Positions 45,717 to 58,106 of a DNA stretch of 64,000 nucleotides are shown piece after piece. Origin of the DNA: Pelomyxa schiedti (lineage: Eukaryota > Evosea > Pelobiontida > Pelomyxidae); NCBI GenBank assembly GCA_020536535.1, contig JAHLWZ010000053.1:847-64846 (forward strand), given 5' to 3'. A model generated the notes under the pieces. That model had not been told where the DNA came from and did no database searches. It was given only the letters and a program-made list of their open reading frames with translations. How positions within the stretch are numbered: the stretch's first letter is position 1; each line of letters begins with the position of its first letter. The translations under genes and the position numbers were made by a program.

Positions 45717-48700
45717 ATGGAGTTCACTGTGACACCGGTACAGCTGCAGGAGCTCGTCCGCCACAAGTACGTTACGTTGCGAGATCTCTTCCTTTCGAGT
45801 GGCAGATCCTTATTTTCCCTTTTTTTTTCTTTTTTGTTTGTGTGTCTCCTTATTTTGTTACGCACTCGTGGTGTTCTTGTTGCGACTGCTTTGTTAAGGG
45901 AATATTAACAATAAAAAAAAAAAAGGAAAGTGGAGGAGTTGGTAGCCTTGGGAGGATTGGAAGGATTGGCTGAGAAGTTGGGCACCCACTTAAAGACAGG
46001 TCTCAGCAAAGAAGAAGTCGACTCCAACTTTGCCCATCGACGCAGCGTGTGAGTATCCCCTACTTTTGGCCGAGTCCTTTCTCATTTAAGTCTCTAAATC
46101 CACCTAGATTTGGTATAAATGTGCTCCCTGAGCCAAAGCACAAAAATTTTTTCCAACTGTGGTTCGAGGCCATCAAAGATTTGACCTTAATCATTCTTAT
46201 CATTGCTGCAGTAGTTTCTTTGGTCCTCGGTCTTGCAATTCCTGAAGGTTAACTATTTGTGGGCATAGCGGTATCTTAATATCACTCCAATGCAGACCTT
46301 GGCTACCAAGATGCCTGTCTAGTCAATGTAACGTACAGTGAGGATGAAGTCATCAGTGATCAACAATCAAGTAGGAGGAAAGCATCATGTAACTTTTATA
46401 ATTTATGCTGCAATCCAAACTTCCAGGTTGGATTGAAGGAGCAGCCATTCTTGCTGCAGTTCTTGTGGCGAGCACTGTCACGGCCGGGAATAACTATTCA
46501 AAGGAGCGCCAGTTTCGTGCACTTTCTAATCAAGAAGAGCGTGACAGAACTGTCAAAGTCATACGAAAAGGGGAATTGGTAACCCTTTTTTTCTCTTTTC
46601 CCCTTCTTAATATGGCTTTGTTATTAAATGCTTCAACTTAAGGAAACTATTCCATATGCCGAGGTAAATGTTGGTGATGTTATTGCGCTTGATACTGGTG
46701 ACGAGGTTCCTGCAGATTCAGTTTATATATCTGGATTTGGTATAGACAAGCCCTACTATCCATCTCTTATTCCCTCTAGGCATGAAGGTTGACTCGAGCA
46801 AGATGACTGGAGAAACAACTGATATGAAAATAAACGCATCCCGACCATTTGTCCATCTTGGCTATAAGGTAAACTTTTTTGTGCATGGTTTTACCCTGAC
46901 ATTAAAACTAGCTTACTGATGGTAGTGGATACGTGTTAGCATGTGGTGTTGGACAGCACACGGAATGGGGAAAGACAATGGAATCTTTACACGATGAGAA
47001 GCCTGACACTCCTCTTCAAGAAAACTTGGATGTGTTAGCTGGGAGTATGTTTAATAACCTTCTTCAACAACTTATGGGAATCAGCAATTGGGAAATTTGG
47101 AATGAGTGTGGCACTGTTCGTTTTTATATTTCTTTCACTGTGGTGGCTTATTCCAGCCCTAACGTTCGTTGTGCAACTGTCCTATTACAATTGATGCTTT
47201 TTAGATACGAATGTGAATGGGTGTACGCTGACGATTACTGTGCTCCAGCTCCCACCAATATCTCTTCATATGGTTCAGAGTACGTTTGCCCCAGCTACGA
47301 CTGGTCTCAAGCTGTCGATCTTATTGATTATGTCATTATTGCCATTACTATTGTGGTGGGTACCTTCGGTTATTCGTTTATTCATAGACCTCACCACTTT
47401 GCAGGTTGTAGCTGTCCCCGAAGGTCTCCCGCTTGCTGTCACTATTTCTCTTGCCTATTCAATGAAACAAATGTACGCTGATAAGAATTTGGTGAGGCAC
47501 TTAAAAGCTTGTGAAACCATGTCTAATTGCACAAGTATTTTCTTCTCTCAAGTTTTTATCCCTTAATACTCACATGATCAGACATTTGTTCTGATAAAAC
47601 TGGAACACTCACGGAAAACTGTATGACGATTGTCCGGGTATGTTATTATTGACAAATAAAAAATTTTCATTTGTTTAATGCATTCCAGGGTTGGTTGAGT
47701 GGTAGAGACTTCCCTGAGGTACCTCCCAAGTTTGAGATACCCAAACATGTCCTGAGACTTACCACCGAAAATTGTGCTTTGAACTGTGCCTACAGTTCCA
47801 ATCTTCTTCACAAGGAGGGCAAACCTGTTGTATGTTCTCTTTTTCTTTTTCCCCTCTCCAAACTCCAATTTAGGAAACTGTTGGAAATAAAACCGATTGT
47901 GCCTTCCTCATTTTTAGTGAAGCCCTTGGGGCCAATTATCATGAAATCCGTGACCAAAATTCTGACAATATCTACCAGCGATTTACTTTCAGCTCCACAA
48001 GAAAGCGCAGTAATTGCTTAGTGTGGCTAGACCAGAGCAAAGGATTAATCAGACACTATGTGAAAGTAGGTCAAACTGAGATTAAATTACGCTCATTGAG
48101 CACAGGGAGCTGCTGAAATAGTCCTTAGGCGGTGTGCAAGTGTTCTTGATGCTGAGGGGAACCCTGCCGAACTTTCAGACGAACTACGCGCAAAAATCGA
48201 GGAAGAGATTCAAGGTTATGCTACAAAGGGTTTAAGACCATTATGCCTTGCCTTCCGTGACCATCTTGCTGCCGATCCATCCAAGGCTATAGAAGTTACC
48301 CCAAAGGAGGGGAGCTCTGTAAGTAGTAGACAACTTCAGTAAAGAATTTACTTGCTTCAGTCAGCAGATCAACATCAGGAAGGCGAGACTGAAACTATTG
48401 AGGACGCTTTCTCAACGGCAGAGCCCAACGTAGTTATGGATGACACTAAAGCAGTTTATGAAACTGCTCCCGATACAAACTTAACACTGTATGCAATTTT
48501 GGGCATTCACGACCCTCTGCGACCAGAGGTTCCTGCTGCTGTGAGGGCTTGCCAAGATGCAGGGATAACTGTGAGAATGGTAACTGGTGATAGTATCCTT
48601 GGGAAAAAACTTCCTTTTCCATCCATGATTGCCTCTGTTTTTCCTTGACTTACTAAGATCTCCTTACTGCCGAACATATTGCTAGGGATTGCTTCATTCT

Positions 48701-50297
48701 CAAGCCAGGAGGTTTAGCTATTGAGGGACCCGAATTTGCTAGCATGTCCAAAAAGCAACAAATTGAAATTTTGCCAAAACTTCAGGTTTTGGCTAGGTCA
48801 TCCCCCACAGACAAGAAGAACCTAGTCAAACGGTACACTTTTTCCAATTCTTCTGTCTTTCTAAGCCCCGCAGCTTGATTAAACAAGGTGAAGTTGTTGC
48901 TGTGACAGGTGACGGTACAAATGACGTACAGGCATTGAAGAAGGCCGATGTTGGACTGGCCATGGGTCTTAGAGGGACGGACATTGCCAAACAGGCTGCA
49001 GGTTTTTACTCCATTTCACCATTTTCCACTAAGTAGGACAGACATCGTTATCTTGGATGACAATTTCAAGTCAATTGTGAAGTCAGTGATGTGGGGAAGA
49101 AGTGTCTATGACAACATCAGAAAATTCATCCAATTCCAGCTTACAGTCAATGTCGTTGCTCTTGCTGTTGTAGCCATTGGAGCTGTAACCCAGAAAGGAG
49201 CTTGTTTGAAAGCAATCCAGCTTCTCTGGGTGAATATGATTATGGATACAATGGCCGCCCTGGCGTTAGGTACTGAGCAACCAACAGCAGCCCTTCTCAA
49301 ACGCAAACCGTGAGTGGTAGTGAAAAAGGAAATTTTCCGCACTCATCTCCCTTTAGTTTTGGGCGCTACGACCGACTTATTTCCAATTATATGATACGAA
49401 ATATCGCTGTTCATGCAACCTATCAGGTAGGGTCTATGTTAAATACTTCGATTTTTCTGATGTACTGTTTGAAAATAGTTAGCTGTGCTACTTACTCTTC
49501 TTTATGCCGGACGGTTCTTCCCTTGGCTGAGTGTGGATTGCGCCTACACTGATGTAAATGATCCTTTGAGCACGACTCTTACTTCAACCTGCTGTTTGGG
49601 TAATCTCACTATTGTCCTCATATCATACCGATCCAAAACCAAGAAAACTCTGAGGGAGTCGTCTACCCTTCGGATACATATTGCCCTGATGGGGAGCACC
49701 GTGCTTTTGACTCCGAGATTAACGAGCAAACTGTGGTACTGCAGACAGTGATATTCAACACCTTCGTGTTTTGTCAAGTCTTCAATGAAGTAAACTCCCG
49801 TAAAGTCAACAATGGTGTGTTTTGCTTTGAGATGTGAGTTCTGTTAATGCCTCCCCCAGAGTGGAACGTATGGGAAAAAATTTGGACCAACTGGATGTTC
49901 CTACTCATTGTAGGTATTACAGTGGTAATCCAGACACTTATCATTGTATTTGCTGGAGACTGGATGAGTGTAGCACCTTATCCAGGACTGAATCTTGCAC
50001 AATGGGTCACTTGTCTCGTGCTTGCAGTTATTACAGTACCTCTAGGTAGGTCGCCACCTTAGATACTTCATTGGACTTGAATCAACACTAATCCTACAAA
50101 TAAAAAAAGGGCTGTTGTGCACACAAATACCGGTACCTGCCTATGAACCCAAAAAGTTCAAAGAAGATGACGGTCCCAGCATCTGGGAAAAATGCAAGGC
50201 AAAACTCGGTTTCACTACACCAGAGTCCCAAGTACTTCTGCCACACAAAGACAATGACAAAGAGAAAGAGAAAGAGAAGTCGGCAGAGGAACCCTAA
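45717..50297 (+). CDS. plasma-membrane-type (P2B) Ca2+-ATPase
   Basis: Start at 45717 ([14 protein letters not shown]); exon 1 ends at a donor after codon 17. A P-type ATPase pumping Ca2+ out of the cytosol. Motifs in order: [18 protein letters not shown] (N-terminal PMCA feature), [17 protein letters not shown] (actuator), [20 protein letters not shown], then DKTGTLTEN in the phosphorylation loop (catalytic Asp), [38 protein letters not shown] (hinge) and [17 protein letters not shown] (transmembrane Ca2+ site region). The C-terminal tail ends in basic and acidic Lys/Glu-rich residues and lacks an obvious long calmodulin-binding helix. Many introns of 40-60 nt interrupt it. Total length about 1100 residues, typical of PMCA-like enzymes of protists. 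Confidence 0.92.
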
Positions 50298-50442
50298 AAA
50301 AAAAACAAAGAATTGGCACCCTGGGCACAACTAGAATTTTGAAAGCAGTGGTTGGCGCCACTGTGCTTTCTAATACTTGTTTTTCTTTCTAAATTTCTTT
50401 CCTTTACTTTTCATAAAAAAAAACCCTCGAACGCAAAGTAAA

Positions 50443-52014
50443 ATGGACAGTGGGGCGGCGGCAGTTCCCGAAGAAGCGACAACAGTGGCGGAATCTACGA
50501 CACAAAAGAACGTGGAATCTCCCTCACCCATGACTACGTCATCGACAGAGGAAGTACCGGCCAAGGCAGATCCAGAAACTCCAGAGACGGCAGCAACGGC
50601 GTCCACTATAACTTCAACGCCTGCTACAGTGGTGATCTCGGGACCTACGCCGGTCGTTGGAGGAGCGAAGAAGAAGAAGAGGGATTGGACGAGCGATGAC
50701 TGGCCAGATGTGACGCCGTTGCCTATTTCGGATCCCAATGTACTGAGTCCTGTTTGTCCCATTGCTTACAATGCGAGATGTGAGTACCTCCCGCTGCACA
50801 AGTGCCTCCATGTGAACTAAGTTGTCCTTTCCCTTATGGTTGAATATTAGTTAAAGAGGTGATGGGCTATTTCCGGGCTGCACTTGCAGTGGACGAGAGA
50901 AGCCCTCGTGCTCTTACTCTTACCGCGGAAGTAATAGACTTGAATGCTGCCAATTACACTGCGTGGTGAGTAAAATTGTACCCAAAGCAAGCCATTTTGA
51001 TGTTTTAAATGTCGTGCCACGCAGGTACTATAGACGAAAATTGCTCGAGTCTCTGGGAACTGACTTACACACAGAACTGGCCTTCATATCCAAAATTGCC
51101 GATGGGAACCCTAAAAACTATCAACTGTGGTGAGGCATTAAACTACATTGAACTCCTGGTTCCTGACTTAACAAACTCAGGTACCATAGGCAAACAATTG
51201 TTGAAAAACTTAACGACCCTTCCGGGGAATTTAAGTTTGTTGAGAAATTACTTGTTGAAGATGGAAAGAACTATCATGCGTGGGCTCATAGGTTTCCCAG
51301 AGTGAGGAGGAAAATAAAACTAACAGGTGCACTTCTCTCACAGGCAATGGGTTTGTGAGAAGTACAACATGTGGAATGGTGAACTTGAGTATATTGATGT
51401 ACTCCTCAAATTTGATCCCCGCAACAACTCGGCCTGGAACCATAGATACTTTGTGGTGACAAAAAATGGGCAACCCATAACACCCCAGGTCATTGAACGC
51501 GAAATTGATTTTGCCATTCGCCACATAAATCGGGCACCAAACAATCAAAGTCCGTGGAATTACTTGAAAGGGTGTGTTCCCATCCTTCCTTCCACCTCAT
51601 GTTAATTCCCTCTAAGAGTTGTCCGACTCGGAGGTGGCTATCAGCATTTTCCCAAAATAAAAGAATATTGCCAATCTATGTCGCAAAAGTTTCCGGCATG
51701 TGCTCACTGCCTCTCTATTCTTGTGGACGTTTTGCAGGAGGAAGGAACTTCAAGTTTACCACTAGCCCACGAGGTTTGTTGTTCTCCTCCCTTGCCCTTC
51801 CCTCACCTCTTCAGACTCTTGTTAAACTTCGTGATTCCGTGGACACAGCACACAGTCGGTACTGGGAATACAGAATCCAACAACAGAAATTACAGCACCC
51901 TTCAGGTTACAATACACAAAAAAAAATTGTACAACTTACGTTGCCACAGAAGTCACTACAGAATTACCACCTTCCACAGTCACTGAAACCACCACAACCA
52001 AAGGTGACTTGTAA
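50443..52014 (+). CDS. FNTA: protein farnesyltransferase/geranylgeranyltransferase alpha subunit
   Basis: Start at 50443 ([17 protein letters not shown]); the N-terminal 85 residues are Thr/Pro/Glu-rich and disordered. Then come prenyltransferase alpha repeats: DEPDVTPLP-like entry ([14 protein letters not shown]), [72 protein letters not shown] and [10 protein letters not shown]. The repeated Trp-x-x-Arg helices are the family signature. The last exon, after splicing, ends in a Thr/Glu tail ([18 protein letters not shown]) and the stop at 52012-52014. The subunit pairs with a beta subunit to lipidate CaaX proteins such as Ras/Rho. Introns are 40-60 nt. Confidence 0.9.
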
Positions 52015-52237
52015 TCAAAAAGCAAACACATTCAGCTCGAGGGGTTTTTTTTTTTTGTTTTGTTAAAGTAGTCTAACTTGCGTAACTGGAATTCTATCCA
52101 AGGGGCATACAAATTGATTGCCATGAGAGTTGTCAATCACTGTCTGTACACAACCCTAGCAGAAGAGTTGAAGAAAAAAACCAAGAAAGAGACTTGATAC
52201 CTTGCACAAACACACGTGGTGGCAGGCTGAGGTCAAA

Positions 52238-55200
52238 TTAGAATTCAGTGAATTGAAAGAATAAGGAAGCATACGGAGAAGCATGGAGTCTGGTTTGTTT
52301 GTCCTACATAAGTGACACACCTAATTGTGGTTTAAAATGGATGATGTGGTGTAAGGTGTATGAAGAGGTTGTGGGTTGATACCTGCAGTGGAGGTGGTAC
52401 CACAGGATACACCTGGTATACTTGATATTGTTGTGGTTGAGGCATATTAGGAAACTGGAATGCATTGGCAGGGACTTGAAAGGCAGCAGGGACTGCCTGC
52501 CGCAGCGGGGTCTGTTGTGTTGTTGGGTGCACTTCTGTTGGCGGCAAAGGTGTCTGAAGTGGGGGAAGTTGTGGTAGTGCAAGGGGAATGCTGGGGAGAG
52601 GTGATACTTGTGGTTGGGGGTCCTGGTGCGGAGCGGGAGGAATCTGAACCTGAATTGGTTGTTCGGGAGTTGGAATTGTAGTGTTTTGATCAGAAGGGGG
52701 TGGATTTGGAGGTGGGTTTATCGACTGGAAGAGTTTTTCTGCTGCTAACTCAGGTGGGATACTGATTTAATCGACATTGGGCAACTTAGAAGTAGCAGGG
52801 AATACATACATTGCTGTGGATCTTAAAGTGGTAAACGATCTATGCGCACCTTCGACAAATTAGCGAAGTTGAAAGTTGAAAGTGTACGGAGCTCACTTCC
52901 TGGGGTAACGGGGGTAAGGGGTTTAGGGGGAGCATTTCTTGTCGGTGTTGAGGGGCATGGGGCGGGCGAGGTGAGTTTTGCATTTCTCACTAGTATTTGC
53001 TGTATGTCAAAAGCTGTTTCCATCAGTTCCTAATTCCCGAAGTATTAGAGCGAGAGTCCTAGACACTCTAAGTTGCCAACCTGAGAATTTTGTGGATTTG
53101 TCGCCAGTTCTTTGCTTACATCCATTGCCGGTACCGGAAGCACAGTGACCAGTCGATTTCTGGGGAAAAAAAAAAACCCGAAGTTGGAATAGTATTAAAC
53201 GGCGAGCTCCAATTGTACACATACTGTCTCAGGGATGTACTTATCATCTTCATACCAGCAATAGTTATATTATTGTCATCCAGAAAAAGTTCAGCAATTT
53301 TGGGATGCAACTGAAGGATCTTTCCTACGAGGGCAGCTGCAATGTCACCCGATTGATGACCACTGAATGAAAGTTTGGAATGTTAGTATTCATAACTTCT
53401 AAATAACCTGATATTAAGACTAGTCAAACGGGGGTTACTTAAGACAGCAAATAGTATGGTAACCAGATCTTGTCGGAAAGGTGCCCTGGTATTGGCAGCC
53501 ATATGAAGACATTCAATGGGACACTCTGATCCAAGAAGGGTGACCAGACTTTCTACAGGCTTCCTATACTTTGCCCTGGGATTGTTGAATGTCAAATTAA
53601 CATGAGTGGAATAAGTAGTACTTTGGCCTTAAAAAGCTCCTGTTGATGTTGAAATTCTTTAGAGTTCGACTTTTCGACAACTGCGAGCAGACAATGGAGA
53701 AAGACTCCCAGCTCATTATGGAATCACTTAGATCCAGGGATTCTAGAGACATAAGAGCATTTTGCTCGTTTATTGTCTGCAGTGGATAACAGAAATCGGT
53801 CAACGTGTAGGAGTTTGTGGAAATCACACTCGAAATAGGGGTGTAGGAAGTTTGGAATCAGATAAGTGTAAATTTCTCAAGCGTTTCATTTTCTTTTCTA
53901 TAAGAACAATCAAATGGTTCCTTTCACCCTCGTTCAGGCTGGAAAATCCAAGGTCTAGTTCTCTTTGCCAAATAAGCAAAGGAAACCCAGTTGAGATTCA
54001 CATAGCATACGTTATTGTGGGGGAATCAAGAAATGCTTCAAAAGCTGGAGAAGTGCCTTTCATTTTTAGAGTGTTAAGCTGAGATCCAGTTGCCGTCAAA
54101 ATCGTGTTCAGTGATACAGACGCTACATTACACTCAGTGAGTGAATAAGTAATGCTATCAACCTTCTTTTGTGATCCTGTTTGGATGTAAGTGGTTGCAG
54201 ATAAGAGAAAGTGGAGAAACTTATTTCCAGAGATGTCTAATTTCGTCAAGGTATTGACGTGGTGTGCCAACTGGATGATAGTTGATAACGATTATTATTC
54301 AGTGTTCATACAGCTTCAAGCAATTGATGTGTGCCAGACTTTGTGGCCCCACAATTGTGAACATTCAATTCCACTAGGCAATGAGGGTGCTTCTTTAGCA
54401 ATGCTGCAAGTAATACAAAGCCTTTGTCCTGCTTTATTAGCTCCATTGTGGGAAAAAAATCTAACTTCAATAGGATTTTCACTAAAATCTAGGAAGTGCA
54501 GAGAGCTGGCATCATTTGCAGTAATTGCTTCTATCAGTGGTGCCAATGAAAAATTATCTAGTCCACAATGGCTGAGTGTGAGTCTGGTAAGAGTTGAATT
54601 GTGCCTAGTTGACATTAGTTAGACAGGGGATAACAATCTAGACGCTTTCTAACTTGAGCACAAGGGAGAGGGGAATGACTAAATCTCGATGCAGAAGATA
54701 GCCAGTTAGGCTAAAGGATGTAAAGTGATTATTATAAACAAGACTGGTAAGAACTGGCTGCCAGTACAGTCAGATGACTCAATGGTGGAGGAAAAAAGGA
54801 AAAAACCTTCAGTTCTAGTTTGACTGAACCAGTTGCTTTTTTGTTTTTGTCTTAGTTCATATCAAGAAAAAATGGAGAATACCAGCATTTAAAAAAGGAG
54901 TTAAGTTAAAATCACTGAGATCACTGCAGTACACAGAGCAGAGGAATTGGTTTGGGACTGATTTCATGTATTGGCACATTGTAGTATAGGTAGTGACAAA
55001 GCCGCCACACCCATCCACCTCAGGCAAGTCAACTGAACTTATTTACAAAGAGAAGCTAGTGGTGCAGTGTACCTGAAGCAAAGATGGTTTGTTTTCTGCA
55101 ATACAAGTTAAAAAAAAAACAAATAAAAGGAGTTTAAGCTACCTTGACTCTGGTAGAACGTTAAACTTATAGTAGAAAACTGTTGAGTTTGGAAATTGTT

Positions 55201-55762
55201 GTTGGAACATGCTGTAGCTCACTGCAATAATATCTTCGACTTTAGTTGTATCCTGAATATTAAAGGCAATGGAAAAAGAAGCAAAGTCCAGTCCTATCTA
55301 AAAAAACAAAACATCAACCCAATAAATAAAAATAGTTACTGGTTACCTCATGTTCGTTGAGACTTGTAACAGTTCTTATATCCAAAAAATGAGAACAATT
55401 AATGATCTATCCAAGTAAACAAGACATTACTCCAAGAATAATTTTGTTGGTTAAAAACAGCCATGCCTTGAAATTATGGGAGAGCACAAAGAACTTGCAC
55501 TCGGTTGCCACGAGATACCTGATCACAGACTTCGATTTTGGTTTGGTCGTCTCAATTCTCAGTGCCAAGTTGATATTCACTTTGGTTCCCTCGTGTTTTT
55601 CAACAACAATTTCCATCGACCCTGGTACATTACGGAGGGAGAAAAAAAAGAGTCACGTAACGATCCCAGTAACACTACAATACAACTGTCGCTCCCATAA
55701 TGAAAGAGTGTCATACGGTAGTCCGGTGGGGAAGCATCAGAAACAACCGAAGGCTCTGCCAT
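52238..55762 (-). CDS. CARMIL-like actin regulator: PH domain, leucine-rich repeats, proline-rich tail
   Basis: Start at 55762 (MAEPSVVSDASPPDYRM). The first exons encode a PH-like domain (SMEIVVEKHEGTKVNINLAL, RYLVATECKFFVLSHN). The middle is a long series of LRRs of the CARMIL type: LTRLTLSHCGLDNFSLAPLI, LHFLDFSENPIEV, TLTKLDISGNKFLHFLL, LESLDLSDSIMSWESFSIV, and then LHPKIAELFLDDNNITIAG. After them comes a Pro/Gln-rich tail (PMPQPQQYQVYQVYPVVPPP). CARMIL proteins inhibit or uncap capping protein and link to class I myosins via SH3 domains; they are prominent in amoebae (Dictyostelium, Acanthamoeba), which fits this organism. The capping-protein interaction motif was not located. The last junctions and stop (taken as 52238) are tentative. 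Confidence 0.75.
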
Positions 55763-55967
55763 CACAACGGTTTATCAATGATAACGCACAAAGAAGAATG
55801 GGAAGAATTCCTTCCCTTCGGTGAAGACAGAAACACACTGTTGAGTTGAGCTTTGGCTCAAAATTTTTTGGATTTTTGTGACTGGTCAAACTGCAGCATT
55901 TTTTTGTTTTTTGAAACCCCACACAAAGACAACACTGTGTTGGTGCACATAGGAGCCGAGGACTGGA

Positions 55968-57713
55968 TTAAAGTCCTCCCCTGGGCTGTGGTTGTTGTAC
56001 GGGGAAGGCAGCAGCACGTGGAGGATAGGCCATGCGTGGCATGCCCCTGTTGGGATTCACCATGGTGGCTCCCTGAGGGAATCCTCCCCTTCTGTTCTGG
56101 TTGTTGAGCCCAAGTGCTGCCGGTGTGGCCTTTTGAAGCTTGTCCTCCAACTTTTTGTTGTAGTTGGCAATAGCAATGGCAGCAGCTACGGCATCAGCGG
56201 CTGCTGTCCCTGGTGGGGGTGCGGTAGCTGCGCTGAGGTCGGCAACGACTTTAGCGTGAAGAGCGACGTTGGGGGATCCAGGGGTGCCTGTGGCGTCTTT
56301 GCGGATTGGTTTGCCATTCCTGTCGGTTGGTGCTTTTGGCTTCTCACTATGAGGAGTGGGTAAGCAACAATAGGAACCTTCTATTTGGTACAAACTTTTT
56401 CTTGATGGTCCTAGCAACTGGGGCTGGTCTGCTGCGTGCAACGAGTTCAGCAGCACTCAATTTTTCTTGAGGAAGATAAGGGACAAATCATAGTGGGAAG
56501 GCACGTTACCTTTAGTGGCTGGGGCAGTCGTGGTTGTGACTGGTGTTGGTACCTGGGCTGGGGTCTGAACGGGGGTTGCAACTACTGGAACTGTAGGAGG
56601 AGCAACGACCGGGGTAATTGGAGTTGCAGGAACAACGGGTGCTGGGGCTGGGGTTGCTGGTGTAGTAACGACGGGAGTTGGAGCTGGTGCCTGAATTTGA
56701 GTTGGTGTTTGTGTGGGGGGGAGAGTGGGTTGCTTGACTTCAGGTGCAGGAGCGGGTTTCTCCTCGACGTGAGGCTTAGGTGCTGCCACAGCTGGAGCAG
56801 CCACCTGAGAGGCGGGAGTTTCCACTTTACCCTTTGAGAAGTGAGATTACTGCCCAGACAGGAAACAAAAAAAGAATTGCAAGGGTACCAGGAGTTCCTT
56901 AGACTGGAACAGAACGTTAACTGTGTGTGCAATGCGATCGTCTGTATTTCTGTGAGTAGAAGTAAAGAAGGAATGGGGAATTGACTTTTAGTGGTGCACA
57001 TCTGGGTCAGGGCTTTCTGGGATTCGGCAAGTTTCTCCTCAGCAGTGCGGGGAATGGCATTCTTTGACAGCAATCCAGCAACAAAGTGCCTAAGAGCCTC
57101 AACATCACTTTCCTTAAGGGTCCCAGGAAGAGTGGTGAGATTGCGGGACAGGGACTCAACAAGAAGAAGCTTCAAGAGGAAAACTTCGTGGTGTTTTTTC
57201 TGGTCATTTTCCTGGAAAAGAGAATTTGAGAAAATTAGGTCCAAGAAAGATATTACAAAGTGGTACCTTGTGGTAAGCCTTCAAAACCTGGTCCCTGACG
57301 CGCTCCAAGGTTGAAGCTGTCATCTCAAGAGAGTCCTTGGATGCCACAAGGGTGCGCTCCTCTGTGCTGAGAGCACTCAAAGCCTTCCCCTCCTTGCGCA
57401 TCTTCTCCTCTAGACCAACAATGCGTCCCAAACTCCCACGAACGGAGCGAATCTCCTTGGAAACAAGCTGGACGTAGAGGTTGCCAAAAACATCTTCGTT
57501 TTCCAACTCGAAATCGGGCTCTTTGTGTGCTGCAGCTGTTGAAGCTGGTGCTGCCGCGGATTTTGCAACTGGGGCTGGTTGTGTTGCCGCGGTTTGGGCT
57601 GGGGCGACGGCGGGAGTCGAAGTTGCGGGAGTGGCGTTGCTCGCGGGAACATTTTTTTTTGTGATGTTGACGGAGGGCTTTTTGGCGGGCTGTTTGGTAG
57701 TTTGTTGCTGCAT
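55968..57713 (-). CDS. Caprin-like coiled-coil RNA-granule protein
   Basis: Start at 57713 (MQQQTTKQPAKKPS), after an Ala/Pro-rich leader. Residues about 65-150 form a helical region (VQLVSKEIRSVRGSLGRIVG, EEKMRKEGKALSALSTEE, LKAYHK), joined by splicing to ENDQKKHHEVFLLKLLLVES and LKESDVEALRHFVAGLLSKN. Pattern and order resemble the dimerising helical region of Caprin proteins (helical start, KGK/LS-containing turn, then a Lys/Leu helix). A long Pro/Ala/Thr/Val linker follows, then ANYNKKLEDKLQKATPAAL and a C-terminal Gly/Arg/Pro-rich tail (RRGGFPQGA, VQQPQPRGGL). Such proteins bind RNA and form granules. Similarity is modest and I hold it as a hypothesis. Confidence 0.45.
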
Positions 57714-58106
57714 TTTTTAAGTGTCGCTTTTCCGGTGGGGTAAAATCGAAAGGAGAGATCCCTTTGACTTTTTGGTTTTTTTTTGTTGTTGTGGAGTTTC
57801 TTTTTTGAACTCTCTGCCAACGCGAACGCAGAGATGCACGGCCTGTGGTTGTTTTTACACAAACTGAAAAAAAAGGCGTCTGTAAAAGGAGGGAGGGAAA
57901 AAAAAATCCTACTGTGAGGTCAATCCACAATTGCATAGGTCAAAGCTAACCAAAATGCCAAGCCAACCACAGAACCAGGTTGGTGCGCCCTTTCGCTGAG
58001 ACTCGTGTCCCACGGGGGTCACCAATCCCCTGCCTGGAAATTAAGCTGTCAACTTCAGCCATCACAGACCATAAAAAAATAAAAAACCCCACGGCCACAC
58101 CCACAC
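57714..58106. promoter_or_regulatory. 393-bp head-to-head spacer between Caprin-like and cyclin T genes
   Basis: Shared upstream region of two divergent genes. It has T- and A-rich homopolymer tracts on the left (57773-57790, 57864-57906) and a C-rich stretch on the right. No RNA gene is seen. Confidence 0.35.
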
